Of a DNA stretch of 64,000 nucleotides, positions 8,843 through 18,309 are shown in pieces; the first letter of the stretch is position 1, and each line of letters opens with the position of its first letter. Source of the DNA: Saccharopolyspora endophytica (GTDB lineage Bacteria > Actinomycetota > Actinomycetes > Mycobacteriales > Pseudonocardiaceae); contig NZ_JAGPXE010000013.1 of the NCBI RefSeq assembly GCF_018070075.1, positions 1 through 64,000 on the forward strand, given 5' to 3'. The translations under genes and the position numbers were made by a program. The notes under the pieces were generated by a model. The model ran no database searches. It was not told the origin of the DNA and saw only the letters and a list, made by a program, of their open reading frames with translations.

Positions 8843-8934
8843 GACCTCGATGTTCCCAGCGCGGGGGAGCGGTTACTAGCGGGAATCGGACACGACGGGG
8901 ACGACCGGGCCCGATGGTCCGGGAGCGGAACGCC

Positions 8935-8940
8935 TAAACT
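8935..8940 (+). promoter_or_regulatory. -10 element of a leaderless ychF transcript
   Basis: TAAACT ends 8 nt before the ychF GTG. No Shine-Dalgarno sequence is present and the -35 is weak. Confidence 0.5.
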
Positions 8941-8948
8941 CCCAAGGC

Positions 8949-10028
<1,080 letters not shown>

Positions 10029-10040
10029 TCAGACGCACTC

Positions 10041-10084
10041 CACCGCAGGCCCGGACCGGCTCAGATCGGTCCGGGCCTGCGGTG
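10041..10084 (+). terminator. Rho-independent terminator of ychF
   Basis: A perfect 18-bp stem (CACCGCAGGCCCGGACCG at 10041-10058, complement at 10067-10084) with an 8-nt loop is followed by TTT. It begins 13 nt after the ychF stop. Confidence 0.85.
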
Positions 10085-10167
10085 TTTGGGCGTCCGAGTG
10101 GCTGATCTTGGGGGAAACGCCTGTTTTTGTCCGTGAGTTGCTCTAGCCTCCTGCCGAGAACGGCGGT

Positions 10168-11028
10168 GTGCCATCGGTTTTGGCTGGGCGGGGGTGCGGG
10201 GCGTTGCCGGAGGGCGATGACGGCGAGCGGTCGAGGTCGACAGGGTCGGACACGCCCAGATGGGTCGCGATCATCGGTGCCGTCGGTTCGGTGGTGGCCC
10301 TCCTCGGCTTCCTGGGGTTCTCCAACATCGGGCAGCTGGGCAACGCGCTCGACAACGCTCTGGGCGGTAGCGCCTCCTCATCCGCTGAGCCGTCGAGAGC
10401 CTCGGTGACCAGCGAGGACGACGAGCCGAGCAGCACCTACAGGCCGACGCGCACCTACACGGCCGAGCCGACGAAGACCGCATCGCCGGACGACGAGTCC
10501 ACCGACGAAACCCCGTTCACGACCGCTGCGCTGCTGCCCGACGACTTCGAGGACGATCGCGGTGTCGGTTACGCCCGCGTCGCGTCGGGGGTGCACGGCT
10601 GCACCGACGCCTCCCACATGTCCGACAACGTCCGGCGAGTGCTGAGCGGCTACGACTGCGACCTGACCGTCACCGGGAACTACCTGAAGTCCGGCGACGT
10701 CTCGGAGGACGCCGACGTGCTCGTGTCGGTCCAGGTCATCCGCTTCGACGACACCTCGACGGCGAAGGCGGCCAAGGAGCGGATCGTCGCCGGTGGCTCG
10801 TGGGACTTCGGCATCTGGTGCCCGAACGAGGGGCGCGGGAGCGACGCCTGCGACGGCTACGAGCGGGCGCGGACCGAGAGCTACGTCAGCTACGACCACC
10901 GGTACGTGGTCCACGCGGTCGCGCTGTACGTGAACCTGAGCTCGTCTCCCAGCGCGGAGACCGCCACCGATGCGGCGGCCGATGCGGCCGTCACCGAGAT
11001 CGGCCCGGAGAACTACACCGGCGACTGA
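10168..11028 (+). CDS. Unknown membrane-anchored protein with a low-complexity linker
   Basis: I do not recognise this 286-aa protein. It has about 30 N-terminal residues, one transmembrane helix (WVAIIGAVGSVVALLGFLGF, residues 32-51), a Ser/Thr/Glu-rich linker to about residue 125, and a compact extracellular-looking domain. That domain holds two Cys pairs (VHGCTDASHM...GYDCDL and GIWCPNEGRGSDACDGY) that could form disulfides. The layout resembles actinobacterial sensor or substrate-binding ectodomains on a stalk. The start is uncertain: GTG 10168 has no clear ribosome site. It is a single gene between the ychF terminator and the convergent gntR gene. Confidence 0.7.
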   Translation: MPSVLAGRGCGALPEGDDGERSRSTGSDTPRWVAIIGAVGSVVALLGFLGFSNIGQLGNALDNALGGSASSSAEPSRASVTSEDDEPSSTYRPTRTYTAEPTKTASPDDESTDETPFTTAALLPDDFEDDRGVGYARVASGVHGCTDASHMSDNVRRVLSGYDCDLTVTGNYLKSGDVSEDADVLVSVQVIRFDDTSTAKAAKERIVAGGSWDFGIWCPNEGRGSDACDGYERARTESYVSYDHRYVVHAVALYVNLSSSPSAETATDAAADAAVTEIGPENYTGD

Positions 11029-11042
11029 GCCGAGTTCATCGC

Positions 11043-11303
11043 CTACGACTTTTTCGGGGCGACGAACGTTCCTTTCCCGGAGAGGACCTTGAGCAGCCCT
11101 TCGTCCCGGAGCGCGTTCACGGCTTTGATCGCGGTCAGGCGGGCGACGCCGTAGATCTCGCCGAGTTCTGGGCCGCTGGGGAGCCTGGACCCGGCCGACA
11201 GCTCACCGGACTCGATGTCGGCGCGGAGGTCGTCGGCGATCTGCTGCCAGACGTACTCGGGCGACTCGTGGTCGACACGATCAGCGCGGCTCTCCCAACT
11301 CAT
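11043..11303 (-). CDS. Small GntR-type transcription factor (HTH domain only)
   Basis: The 86-aa protein is essentially one GntR winged helix: YVWQQIADDLRADIESGELSAG, LPSGPELGEIYGVARLTAIKAVNALRDEGLLKV, and the wing GKGTFVAP. No effector-binding domain follows, unlike the usual 230-250-aa members. Ligand control would have to come from a partner or by dimerisation alone. It is divergent from a small gene at 11384, and the 80-bp spacer holds inverted and direct repeats, so it probably controls both. A TAACGT box (11315-11310) lies 6 nt before its ATG, suggesting a leaderless mRNA. Confidence 0.85.
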   Translation of the reverse strand: MSWESRADRVDHESPEYVWQQIADDLRADIESGELSAGSRLPSGPELGEIYGVARLTAIKAVNALRDEGLLKVLSGKGTFVAPKKS

Positions 11304-11309
11304 ACCGCG

Positions 11310-11377
11310 ACGTTAATCCTATAGAGCTAACTAGGCCGCGCCGATACTAGCCGTAGCTATCTACTGCTATCTAGTAT
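11310..11377. promoter_or_regulatory. Divergent promoters and operator of the gntR/small-gene pair
   Basis: An AT-rich patch contains ATACTAG (11344-11350) inverted as CTAGTAT (11371-11377), with GCTATCTA repeated directly at 11356 and 11366, exactly one helical turn apart. The -10 boxes TAACGT (minus, 11315-11310) and TAGTAT (plus, 11372-11377) flank or overlap it. This is the expected layout of an autoregulated GntR operator. Confidence 0.6.
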
Positions 11378-11383
11378 TCGGTG

Positions 11384-11650
11384 ATGGCAGCTATCGCGGT
11401 GGGCGGGTTCATGATCGACCTGGAGCTCACGGTTCTCGACGACCGCGAGTGGTGGACGTGCCCGGTCGGTGGCCTGCGGTGCGGACGTGTTCTCGTCGAC
11501 CTCGACACGATGGGGCTCGACGCCATGACCTGCCACGTCGAGATCGCTCACCCGCACGTCCTCGCGGCTTGGTGGAGTCGGCGTCAACCCGTGGGAAGTC
11601 GGAGCGGGGAGGTCAGCAGTTCGTCGAGGGGGACGGGCCTGCTCAGGTAG
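11384..11650 (+). CDS. Small unknown protein, divergent partner of GntR
   Basis: This 88-aa protein, not recognised, runs from an ATG placed 6 nt after a TAGTAT -10 box; GTG 11381 is a less likely start. It has WWTCPVGGLRCG and TCHVEIAHPHVLAAWW, with three Cys and several His that could bind a metal. No signal peptide or membrane segment is seen. The last 67 bp overlap the end of the convergent GGDEF-EAL gene, so the C-terminal 20 residues may be poorly conserved. Its reality rests mainly on the shared promoter region with gntR. Confidence 0.5.
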   Translation: MAAIAVGGFMIDLELTVLDDREWWTCPVGGLRCGRVLVDLDTMGLDAMTCHVEIAHPHVLAAWWSRRQPVGSRSGEVSSSSRGTGLLR

Positions 11651-14088
11651 TAGCCCTGGACGTGGTCGCAGCCGATGGTGCGGAGGAGGTCGAGCTGGTG
11701 GGCCGTTTCGACGCCTTCGGCCACGACGTCGAGTCCGATCGCGTGGGCCATGGTGACGATGCTGGTGACGATGACCCGGAGCTCATCCGATTCGCTCAGG
11801 TCGGTGATGAACGAGCGGTCGATCTTGAGGCTGTCCAGCGGGAGCCGTCGGATCTGGGCCAGGGACGAGTAGCCGGTGCCGAAGTCGTCGATCGCCAGTG
11901 ACACGCCCAGCTCCCGCAAGGTCTCCAGCACGCGCGCTGCCGCAGCCGGGTCCTGCATGATCGCTTCCTCGGTGATCTCCAGGCACAGGGCGCGGGCGGG
12001 CAGGCCCGAATCCGCGAGGGCGCTCTCCACGAGACCGGGCAGGCCGGGATCGTCGAGCTGGCGCGGCGAGAGGTTCGCGTTGAGCGTCAGGTCGAGGTGA
12101 TGCCGCTCCCGCTCGACGGCGAGTTGGTGGGTCGCCGAGCGCAGCATGTGCGCGCCGATGGAGTTGATCAGGTTGGTCTCCTCGGCCACCGGGATGAACT
12201 CGGCGGGCGAGATCGGTCCGTGGTCCGGGTGGCGCCACCGCAGCAATCCCTCCACGGCCACCGTGCGATCGGTGCGCAGGTCGGCGACGGGCTGGTAGGC
12301 CACCCAGAGCTGGTCCCGTCCCACGGCGTGGCGGAGGTCCTGCTCCAGATCCATGTGCCGCTGCACGCGCTTGCGGAGCTCCACGTCGAAGAACGCGTGG
12401 CACCCTCCGCCGCGCGTCTTGGCCCGGTACATCGCCACATCGGCATCGCGCAGGAGGTCCTGCCCGGACCGGTCGTCACCGGGCCGCACCATGACCACCC
12501 CGATGCTGCCGTTGATGTGGAGCTCCCTGCCCTCCATGCGGATCGGCTCGGTCAGGGCGTCGAGCAGGCGCGTGCAGCGCTCGGTGAGTGCGTGGTGATC
12601 GCTCTCGCCGTTGACGAGGACCACGAACTCGTCCCCGCCCAGCCGGCCGACCAGGCCGTTCGAAGGTGCCGCGCGCACCAGCCGCCGCCCGGCGTGGCTC
12701 AGGACGGCGTCACCGACGCCGTGCCCGAGGGAATCGTTGATGAGCTTGAAGTTGTCGAGGTCGAGGAATAGCACGGCCATCGGCTGCTCCTCGTGGAGCG
12801 ACTGCTCCAGGTGCCGGAGCACCAGCGTGCGGTTGGCCAGGCCGGTCAGCGGGTCGTGCGTGGCCTCGTGCTCCAAGCGGTTCTGGGCCGCGCGCCTCTC
12901 GGTGATGTCGGTGAACGACATGACGACCTTGGACGGCGTTCCCGTCGCGGTGTTCAACAGGCGAGAGGTGACCGCCAGCCAGACGGTGCGCCCGTCCGTT
13001 CGTTCGAGGCGGATCACCTGGGAGTTCAACAGGGGTGCGCGGTCCTCCAGTCGCAGCGCTTCCCCGGATTCGTCGAACAGGTCCCAGGAGGCCGGCGCGG
13101 AACCGACGATCTCGGATTCGCGCGCGCCGAGAATGCGTTGAGCAGCCGGGTTGGCCGACTCGATGCTGCCTGCGGAGCCGAGCACGACGACGCCTTCGTC
13201 GAGCGTGTCGACCACCGTCGCGAAGTCCTGCTCCGCCCGGTGCCGCTCGGCCTTCTCGTGGCGAGTCAGCTCCTGCTGCATCCGCGCGATGTGGCGGGTT
13301 TCGCTCACGATGCGCGCCCGCATCGCCTCCACCGCACGCGCGACCGCGGCCAACTCGGGCGGCCCGGACTCGTGGACGGGGCGGTCGAGGTCGCCCTCCG
13401 ACACCTGGTTGACCTGCGACACGAGTGTGCGCAGCGGGCGGGTGAGGGAGTTGCGGAGCAGCAGGATCGCCGTTGCCCAGGAGATGAGGCCGACCAGGGC
13501 GAGCGCCAGCGTGAGCCAGTTCGCGGCCGTGCGCGCCGCGGCGGCCCGGGCCTCTTCCGCCGCTTCGAGCGAGTCGACCCGGGCGCGCAGCTCCCTCAGC
13601 TTGCCGCGCAACGCTGCCACGTGCTGCTGTTCGGACTGCTTCTCGGATGGCGAGAGGTTCAGCGGGCCCGGACTGCGGCTGCGCGCGATCAGCGGCTCGA
13701 CGGAGTCCTGCCGCCACTCCTGCGCGGCGACGTTGATCTGGTTCAGCAGGTCCTGCACCTCGGGGTCGTCGGCGAGTCGACGCCCCACGGTCCGGTGGAA
13801 CTGGGCGGCGTTGGCCTGGTCGGCCGCGTAGGCCTGGAGGTAGGCGGGGTCGTCGGTCAGCAGGAACGCCTGCAGGCGATTCTCCTGCTGGGCGTAGGTC
13901 GTGACCAGGTTGGCGGTGCCGTTCTGCGCGGGCACGACATTGGTGATCAGCTTCTCCGTCGAGTCCTCGACCCGCTGCCGCAGGGCGAACATGCCGCCGG
14001 TGATCACCACGGTCACCACCAGCAAGGCCCCGACGAGCGCGTAGAGGCGTCCCAGCAGGGAAAACCGTCCTCGCCGTCCTGGAGCCAT
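11584..14088 (-). CDS. Membrane GGDEF-EAL cyclic-di-GMP signalling protein
   Basis: The 834-aa receptor has a transmembrane helix near residues 12-35, an extracellular helical CHASE3-like region (VEDSTEKLITN onward), and a second helix near residue 200 followed by a HAMP domain. A PAS domain comes next, then a GGDEF domain with an intact G-G-D-E-F at about 484-488 (RLGGDEFVVLVNG), and an EAL domain with the EGLLRWRH variant at about 613 and DDFGTGYSSL near its end. It can therefore make and possibly degrade c-di-GMP, gated by an external or PAS signal. The start MAPGRRGRF is preferred; GTG 14145 would add 19 residues ahead of the first helix. Confidence 0.9.
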   Translation of the reverse strand: MAPGRRGRFSLLGRLYALVGALLVVTVVITGGMFALRQRVEDSTEKLITNVVPAQNGTANLVTTYAQQENRLQAFLLTDDPAYLQAYAADQANAAQFHRTVGRRLADDPEVQDLLNQINVAAQEWRQDSVEPLIARSRSPGPLNLSPSEKQSEQQHVAALRGKLRELRARVDSLEAAEEARAAAARTAANWLTLALALVGLISWATAILLLRNSLTRPLRTLVSQVNQVSEGDLDRPVHESGPPELAAVARAVEAMRARIVSETRHIARMQQELTRHEKAERHRAEQDFATVVDTLDEGVVVLGSAGSIESANPAAQRILGARESEIVGSAPASWDLFDESGEALRLEDRAPLLNSQVIRLERTDGRTVWLAVTSRLLNTATGTPSKVVMSFTDITERRAAQNRLEHEATHDPLTGLANRTLVLRHLEQSLHEEQPMAVLFLDLDNFKLINDSLGHGVGDAVLSHAGRRLVRAAPSNGLVGRLGGDEFVVLVNGESDHHALTERCTRLLDALTEPIRMEGRELHINGSIGVVMVRPGDDRSGQDLLRDADVAMYRAKTRGGGCHAFFDVELRKRVQRHMDLEQDLRHAVGRDQLWVAYQPVADLRTDRTVAVEGLLRWRHPDHGPISPAEFIPVAEETNLINSIGAHMLRSATHQLAVERERHHLDLTLNANLSPRQLDDPGLPGLVESALADSGLPARALCLEITEEAIMQDPAAAARVLETLRELGVSLAIDDFGTGYSSLAQIRRLPLDSLKIDRSFITDLSESDELRVIVTSIVTMAHAIGLDVVAEGVETAHQLDLLRTIGCDHVQGYYLSRPVPLDELLTSPLRLPTG

Positions 14089-14248
14089 CCCACGAGTATG
14101 CGAGACCGGCGCGCACCGCACTGCCCAGGCGAACCCCCAGGTCACGCCGTCGTGGGGATGGTGGCGGCGAGGCGCCGGAAGACCTGTCGAACACCCGGCC
14201 AGGCACTCGGTCCCCGCCCGACCCGGCCGAGCGCGGAGCCGGAGGTGA

Positions 14249-14299
14249 TACTACCGCTGATGTTACTATCATTGACGGTAGTAAGTTTGGTGGTAGTAA
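14249..14299 (+). promoter_or_regulatory. Inverted- and direct-repeat operator upstream of the DUF234 ATPase
   Basis: TACTACCG (14249-14256) is perfectly inverted as CGGTAGTA (14276-14283), and GGTAGTAA recurs directly at 14277 and 14292. The patch is AT-rich for this genome and ends just before the ribosome site CTGGAGG of the ATPase. It looks like a repressor site; the cognate regulator is not adjacent. Confidence 0.55.
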
Positions 14300-14316
14300 T
14301 CCTGGAGGCGGCGCGC

Positions 14317-15735
14317 ATGGTGGACTTCGTCGGTCGGCGGGACGAGCTGGCGACGTTGGAGTGCGAGCTTCAGAAGATCGCTTCAGGGGTCGGTGGGGAG
14401 CGGCCAGGCAGGTGCGTGATGTTGCGCGGGCGGCGCCGCGTGGGCAAATCGCGCCTGGTCGAGCGCTTCGCGGAGCGTTCCGGGGTGCCGTTCCTGTTCT
14501 ACGCGGCAACCGGCGCGTCTCCCGAGGCCGATCTGATCCGGCTCGCCCGGGATGCTCAGGCGTCGAACCTCCCGCTGGCGCACCTGATGTCGGCCGCGCA
14601 GCCTCGCAACTGGGACGCCGCCTTCGACGTGCTCGCGGCCGCGCTGCCCTCGGACCAGCCGAGCGTCGTGGTCATCGACGAGGTGCCGTACCTCATGGAC
14701 GCCGATGGAGCTTTCGAAGGGATGCTGCAGCGGGCCTGGGACCGAGCCTTGGAGGCCAAACCCGTGCTGCTGATCCTCATCGGCTCCGACCTGTCGATGA
14801 TGGAGGCGCTGAACAGCTACGGCCGTCCCTTCCACCAGCGCGGACGGGAGATGGTGCTGGGTCCGCTGAACCCCGCAGAAGTCGGCCGCATGCTGGACCT
14901 GGAGTCGGCGGAAGCGTTCGACGCCGCGCTGGTCACCGGAGGACTCCCGCTGATCTGCGCTGACTGGCCGCGCGGCGCAGGCCTGTGGGACTTCCTCGAC
15001 GAGGCGCTGAACGACCCCGTATCGCCGCTGCTGGTGTCGGCGGAACGGTCGCTGGCTGCGGAATTCCCGCCGAACGCGCAGCCGCGCAGCGTCCTGTCGG
15101 CGATCGGCAGCGGGGAGCGGACCTTCACCAACATCGCACGAGCGGCCGGAGGGATCGGAGGGACGTCGCTGCAGCGATCCCTGGAAACGCTCCTCGAAAA
15201 GCGGGCGGTCGCGGCCGAACTGCCCCTGTCGACGCGTCCGTCGAAGGAGCGGCGGTACCGGGTGACGGACTCCTACCTGCGGTTCTGGCTGCACCTCGTC
15301 GGCCCGTTCATCGAAGAGATCGAGCGGGGGCGGGGCGATCTGACCCTGGCCCGGATCCGGGAGAACTGGACCAGTTGGCGTGGACGGGCGATCGAGCCCG
15401 TCATCCGCGAGGCGCTCGCTCGGACGCTGCCCGACGACAAGCTGCCGGAAGCGCCTGCCGTGGGCGGGTACTGGACCCGCAGCAACAACGTCGAGATCGA
15501 CATCGTCGGGGCGGACCGAGCTCCCATCGCCAAGGAGCTGCGCTTCGTCGGTTCCATCAAGTGGCTGGAGCAGTCCCCCTTCGACCAGCACGACCTGGTC
15601 GCCCTCCACCGCCACCGCGCAGCGCTCACCGACGAACCTGTTCCCGTCGTGGCCGTCACGCGCAGCGGGGCGGACTGCTCAGGTGTTGATGCCGTTTACG
15701 GGCCGGCCGATCTGCTCAACGCCTGGCCGCTGTAG
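14317..15735 (+). CDS. AAA ATPase with C-terminal DUF234 nuclease-like domain
   Basis: The 472-aa protein belongs to the archaeal-type ATPase/DUF234 family. It has FVGRRDELATLE, Walker A GRRRVGKSRL, and Walker B-like VVVIDEVPYLM. A winged-helix region follows (FTNIARAAGGIGGTSLQRSLETLLEKR), then YRVTDSYLRFWLHLVGPF. The C-terminal stretch NNVEIDIVGADRAPIAKELRF has the spacing of PD-(D/E)XK enzymes. Biological roles of the family are largely unknown; some members sit with mobile or defence genes. The ATG has CTGGAGG 8 nt upstream. It is a stand-alone gene with its own operator. Confidence 0.88.
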   Translation: MVDFVGRRDELATLECELQKIASGVGGERPGRCVMLRGRRRVGKSRLVERFAERSGVPFLFYAATGASPEADLIRLARDAQASNLPLAHLMSAAQPRNWDAAFDVLAAALPSDQPSVVVIDEVPYLMDADGAFEGMLQRAWDRALEAKPVLLILIGSDLSMMEALNSYGRPFHQRGREMVLGPLNPAEVGRMLDLESAEAFDAALVTGGLPLICADWPRGAGLWDFLDEALNDPVSPLLVSAERSLAAEFPPNAQPRSVLSAIGSGERTFTNIARAAGGIGGTSLQRSLETLLEKRAVAAELPLSTRPSKERRYRVTDSYLRFWLHLVGPFIEEIERGRGDLTLARIRENWTSWRGRAIEPVIREALARTLPDDKLPEAPAVGGYWTRSNNVEIDIVGADRAPIAKELRFVGSIKWLEQSPFDQHDLVALHRHRAALTDEPVPVVAVTRSGADCSGVDAVYGPADLLNAWPL

Positions 15736-15890
15736 GTGCTCTGTCCGCTCTGCTCCGTGTGGGTTGGGCGGAATTGGGGGAGGGCTCGGCGTACATCTAC
15801 TCAGCTCGGAGACGTTCTTCAACGCTGCCGAAACACCCCTGCTGACCTGCACCATCGTGGTGCGAACGACAGTCGGGCCGGGGAGCGGTG

Positions 15891-16088
15891 ATGATCGAGG
15901 AGAACCGGAGGATCGGCAGGCCCATGTGCCGTTCGGCGAACTTCGCCGTGGTGCTCAGGGTTGCCCAGTGGGAGCTCGACCAGGTGGCCTTCCGGCTGCC
16001 CAGGGGCGAGGTCTCCCGGAGCGAACGACACAAGTTGGCCGACGTGCTGACCGAACTGGCCGACCACCTCCGCGACTACGAGGGCTGA
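15891..16088 (+). CDS. Small unknown protein (65 aa)
   Basis: The protein has no motif I recognise. It is mostly helical in appearance (FAVVLRVAQWELDQVAF, SRSERHKLADVLTELADHLRDYE) with one Cys (PMCRS). GGGAG lies six bases before the ATG, better than for the overlapping GTG at 15888. It precedes the oxidase gene by 68 bp but probably has its own transcript, since that gene has a leaderless promoter. A short DNA- or protein-binding factor is possible, without evidence. Confidence 0.55.
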   Translation: MIEENRRIGRPMCRSANFAVVLRVAQWELDQVAFRLPRGEVSRSERHKLADVLTELADHLRDYEG

Positions 16089-16143
16089 CCGGCGGCCGGG
16101 TGAACCCGGGACCTTTCGGGGTTCCGTCCGACCACGGGACTGC

Positions 16144-16149
16144 TAGCGT
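16144..16149 (+). promoter_or_regulatory. -10 element of a leaderless oxidase transcript
   Basis: TAGCGT ends 7 nt before the GTG start of the FAD oxidase; no ribosome site is seen. Confidence 0.5.
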
Positions 16150-16156
16150 CGGACGG

Positions 16157-17104
16157 GTGAGTCCGGTACTCGTGATCGGCGCGGGCGTGCACGGCCTGAC
16201 CTGCGGGGTCGTGCTGGCCGAAGCGGGTCGGCACGTGCGGATCCGCACCGCTGAGCGGCCCCGCGAGACGACCTCGGCGGTCGCCGGGGCGATGTGGGGC
16301 CCAGCGCGGCTCAAACCACCGGAACGAGTCCTGTACTGGGCCACCCTCTCGCACGCCGAGTTCACCGCGCTGGCGCGCGACGAGGACTCCGGCGTGCACC
16401 TGGCCGCCGGCCGCATGGCGGCGCGCATCGACCTCGGCGACGTCGTCCCGCCCGAGACCAAGCTGATCCCCGACCTGCACCGATGCGGTGAGCAGGAGCT
16501 GCCCGAGGGCTTCGTCTGGGGATACCGGGGAACCGTCCCGCTGATCGACATGCCCCGCTACCTCGACTACCTCCTGGCCCGGTTCCAGGCGGCCGGTGGC
16601 GAGATCCTGCTGGCGTCCGTGTCGTCGCTGGCCGACGCCGTCGCCGAATCGGACACCGTCGTCAACTGCACCGGCGTCGGGGCGCACGAACTCGTCGGCG
16701 ACCCCGGCGTGCACCCGGTGCTCGGCCAGCACGTCGTGGTGCGCAACCCCGGCATCGACGAGTACTTCATCGAGCTCAGCGAAGGCGGCGAGTTCACGTC
16801 CTGGATGCCGCACGGCGATCGCGTGGTGCTCGGCGGCGTCTCCGTCGACCACGACTGGCGGCGGACACCGCGAGCCGAGATCAGCGCGCGGATCCGTCGC
16901 CGCGTCGCCCAGCTCGAACCGCGACTCGCCGACGCCGAGGTCCTGGAGGAGACCGTCGGGCTGCGGCCGGGCCGCGACTCGGTGCGGGTCGACGTCGAGC
17001 ACTTCGAAGGCGCCCGCATCATCCACGACTACGGCCACGCCGGCTGCGGCGTCGGGCTGTCCTGGGGATGCGCCTTCGAAGTAGCCGACCTCGTCGAGGG
17101 CTAG
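16157..17104 (+). CDS. FAD-dependent D-amino-acid oxidase-like protein
   Basis: The 315-aa flavoenzyme has the N-terminal dinucleotide fold VIGAGVHGLTCG and the C-terminal DAO signature HDYGHAGCGVGLSWGC, close to the HNYGHGG...WGC motif of D-amino-acid oxidases. ETVGLRPGRDSVRVD carries the conserved Arg expected to hold the substrate carboxylate. The likely reaction is oxidative deamination of a D-amino acid to the keto acid, ammonia and hydrogen peroxide; specificity for D-Ala versus other substrates cannot be read. The protein lacks a signal peptide. Its stop is followed by a short degenerate copy of the structured 3' element. Confidence 0.88.
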   Translation: MSPVLVIGAGVHGLTCGVVLAEAGRHVRIRTAERPRETTSAVAGAMWGPARLKPPERVLYWATLSHAEFTALARDEDSGVHLAAGRMAARIDLGDVVPPETKLIPDLHRCGEQELPEGFVWGYRGTVPLIDMPRYLDYLLARFQAAGGEILLASVSSLADAVAESDTVVNCTGVGAHELVGDPGVHPVLGQHVVVRNPGIDEYFIELSEGGEFTSWMPHGDRVVLGGVSVDHDWRRTPRAEISARIRRRVAQLEPRLADAEVLEETVGLRPGRDSVRVDVEHFEGARIIHDYGHAGCGVGLSWGCAFEVADLVEG

Positions 17105-17114
17105 GAGCTGTTTC

Positions 17115-17178
17115 GCGGTTGCCTTGCTCGGCGGTGCCGACCGGGTAGGTCGTGAAAAGAGAACGCGGCTCCGCCGCA
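17115..17178 (+). repeat. Structured 3' intergenic element, copy B (internally deleted)
   Basis: Only the two ends of the element remain: the 5' TTGCTCGGCGGTGCCG box and the 3' GTGAAAAGAGAAC box with its tail hairpin GCGGC-TCC-GCCGC (17165-17177). The central arm is missing. Like the others it follows a stop codon (11 nt) in the orientation of the upstream gene. Confidence 0.6.
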
Positions 17179-17189
17179 TCTTCACACCG

Positions 17190-17483
17190 CTAGCCGAACT
17201 GCTCCACGACGCTGTCGATCTCCTGCGCCAGGGACGTGTCGTTGCTGGTGATGCCGCCCTTGAAGTGCGTCGACAGGGAGAACGTCACCTTGTTGAAGCG
17301 GATGTCGATGTCGGGGTGGTGGTTCTCGTTCTCGGCGATCTCGGCGATGCGCATGACGGCCTGGATGCCCTGCGGAAACCCGGGAAATTCGACCACGCGG
17401 ACGATGTTGTCGCCATCCCGGTGCCACTCCGGCAGGTGTTCCAGGGCCTCGGCGATCTGCGCGTCGGTGAGGAGTTCGGTCAT
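17190..17483 (-). CDS. phhB: Pterin-4a-carbinolamine dehydratase
   Basis: The 97-aa protein has the family hallmark NENHHPDIDI and the flanking LPEWHRDGDNIVRVVEF and FNKVTFSLSTHFKGGIT. It dehydrates 4a-hydroxytetrahydrobiopterin, the by-product of aromatic amino-acid hydroxylases. No hydroxylase gene is nearby, so the physiological partner is unclear. The ATG that starts MTELLTDAQ is preceded by GAGGG. It is convergent with the oxidase gene and separated from it by the degenerate repeat element. Confidence 0.92.
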   Translation of the reverse strand: MTELLTDAQIAEALEHLPEWHRDGDNIVRVVEFPGFPQGIQAVMRIAEIAENENHHPDIDIRFNKVTFSLSTHFKGGITSNDTSLAQEIDSVVEQFG

Positions 17484-17625
17484 GCCCTCATGGTGCCCGA
17501 GTGAGAGCGAATCGACCGCCTGCGACGTGCCCAGTCTGAGATCGAGCTGAGAATCCGGTCGATCACTGTGAGAAGGCCCTGAGACCGGATGCTCCCGGCG
17601 GGTCGCGGTCGGCATGCTGGTGACC

Positions 17626-18309
17626 ATGTTGCCTCGGGTTCTGGTGGTCGACGACGAGCCGGGAGTGCGGACCGCGCTGCGCCGCGGGCTGTCCGCTGAA
17701 GGCATGGAGGTCAGCGTCGCCGCCGACGGCCCCGAAGCGCTGCGCCTGGCCATGACCGGCGCCTTCGACGTCGTGCTGCTCGACGTCATGCTGCCCGGCA
17801 TGTCCGGTTACCGGGTGCTGGAGCGGATGCGCGAGCAGGACGTGACCACGCCGGTGCTGCTGATCTCGGCCAAGAGCGGCGAGGTCGACCAGGCCGACGG
17901 GCTCGACCTCGGAGCCGACGGCTACCTGGTCAAGCCCTTCTCCTTCCTGGTGCTCGTGGCTCAGGTGCGGGCGCTGCTGCGGCGGCGCGACAACGCCGGC
18001 CAGCAGGCGTGCCTGCGGGTCGGGGCGCTGGAGATCGACCGCAGCAACCGCGAGGTGCACTGGGACGGCCAGCCCGTCACGCTCTCGCCGCGCGAGTTCG
18101 GGCTGCTCGTCGCGCTTGCCAGCCACCCCGAGTCGGTGGTGCCCAAGGACGACCTGCTGCGCATGGTGTGGGGCGAGGAGCAGTTCGTCACCCGCAACGT
18201 CGTCGAGGTCTACGTCGGCTACCTGCGCCGCAAGCTCACCGCCGTGGGGGCCGGGGAGCTGGTGCAGACCGTGCGCGGGCAGGGCTACCGCGTGTGCGCG
18301 CAAGCATGA
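17626..18309 (+). CDS. OmpR/PhoB-family response regulator
   Basis: The 227-aa protein has an N-terminal receiver domain with acidic pair DDE at 9-11, phospho-acceptor Asp53 (VLLDVMLPG) and the conserved Lys in LVKPF. A C-terminal winged helix follows (LSPREFGLLVALASHP, RNVVEVYVGYLRRKL, TVRGQGYRV). I start at the second ATG, giving MLPRVLVVDDE as in the family; ATG 17614 would add four residues. The stop overlaps the kinase start (ATGA). The target genes are not evident. Confidence 0.93.
   Translation: MLPRVLVVDDEPGVRTALRRGLSAEGMEVSVAADGPEALRLAMTGAFDVVLLDVMLPGMSGYRVLERMREQDVTTPVLLISAKSGEVDQADGLDLGADGYLVKPFSFLVLVAQVRALLRRRDNAGQQACLRVGALEIDRSNREVHWDGQPVTLSPREFGLLVALASHPESVVPKDDLLRMVWGEEQFVTRNVVEVYVGYLRRKLTAVGAGELVQTVRGQGYRVCAQA

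Noticed and set aside
12793-14316. Long in-frame upstream extension of the DUF234 ATPase
   Set aside because: It is antisense to the GGDEF-EAL gene, has no family features, and an operator and ribosome site precede ATG 14317.
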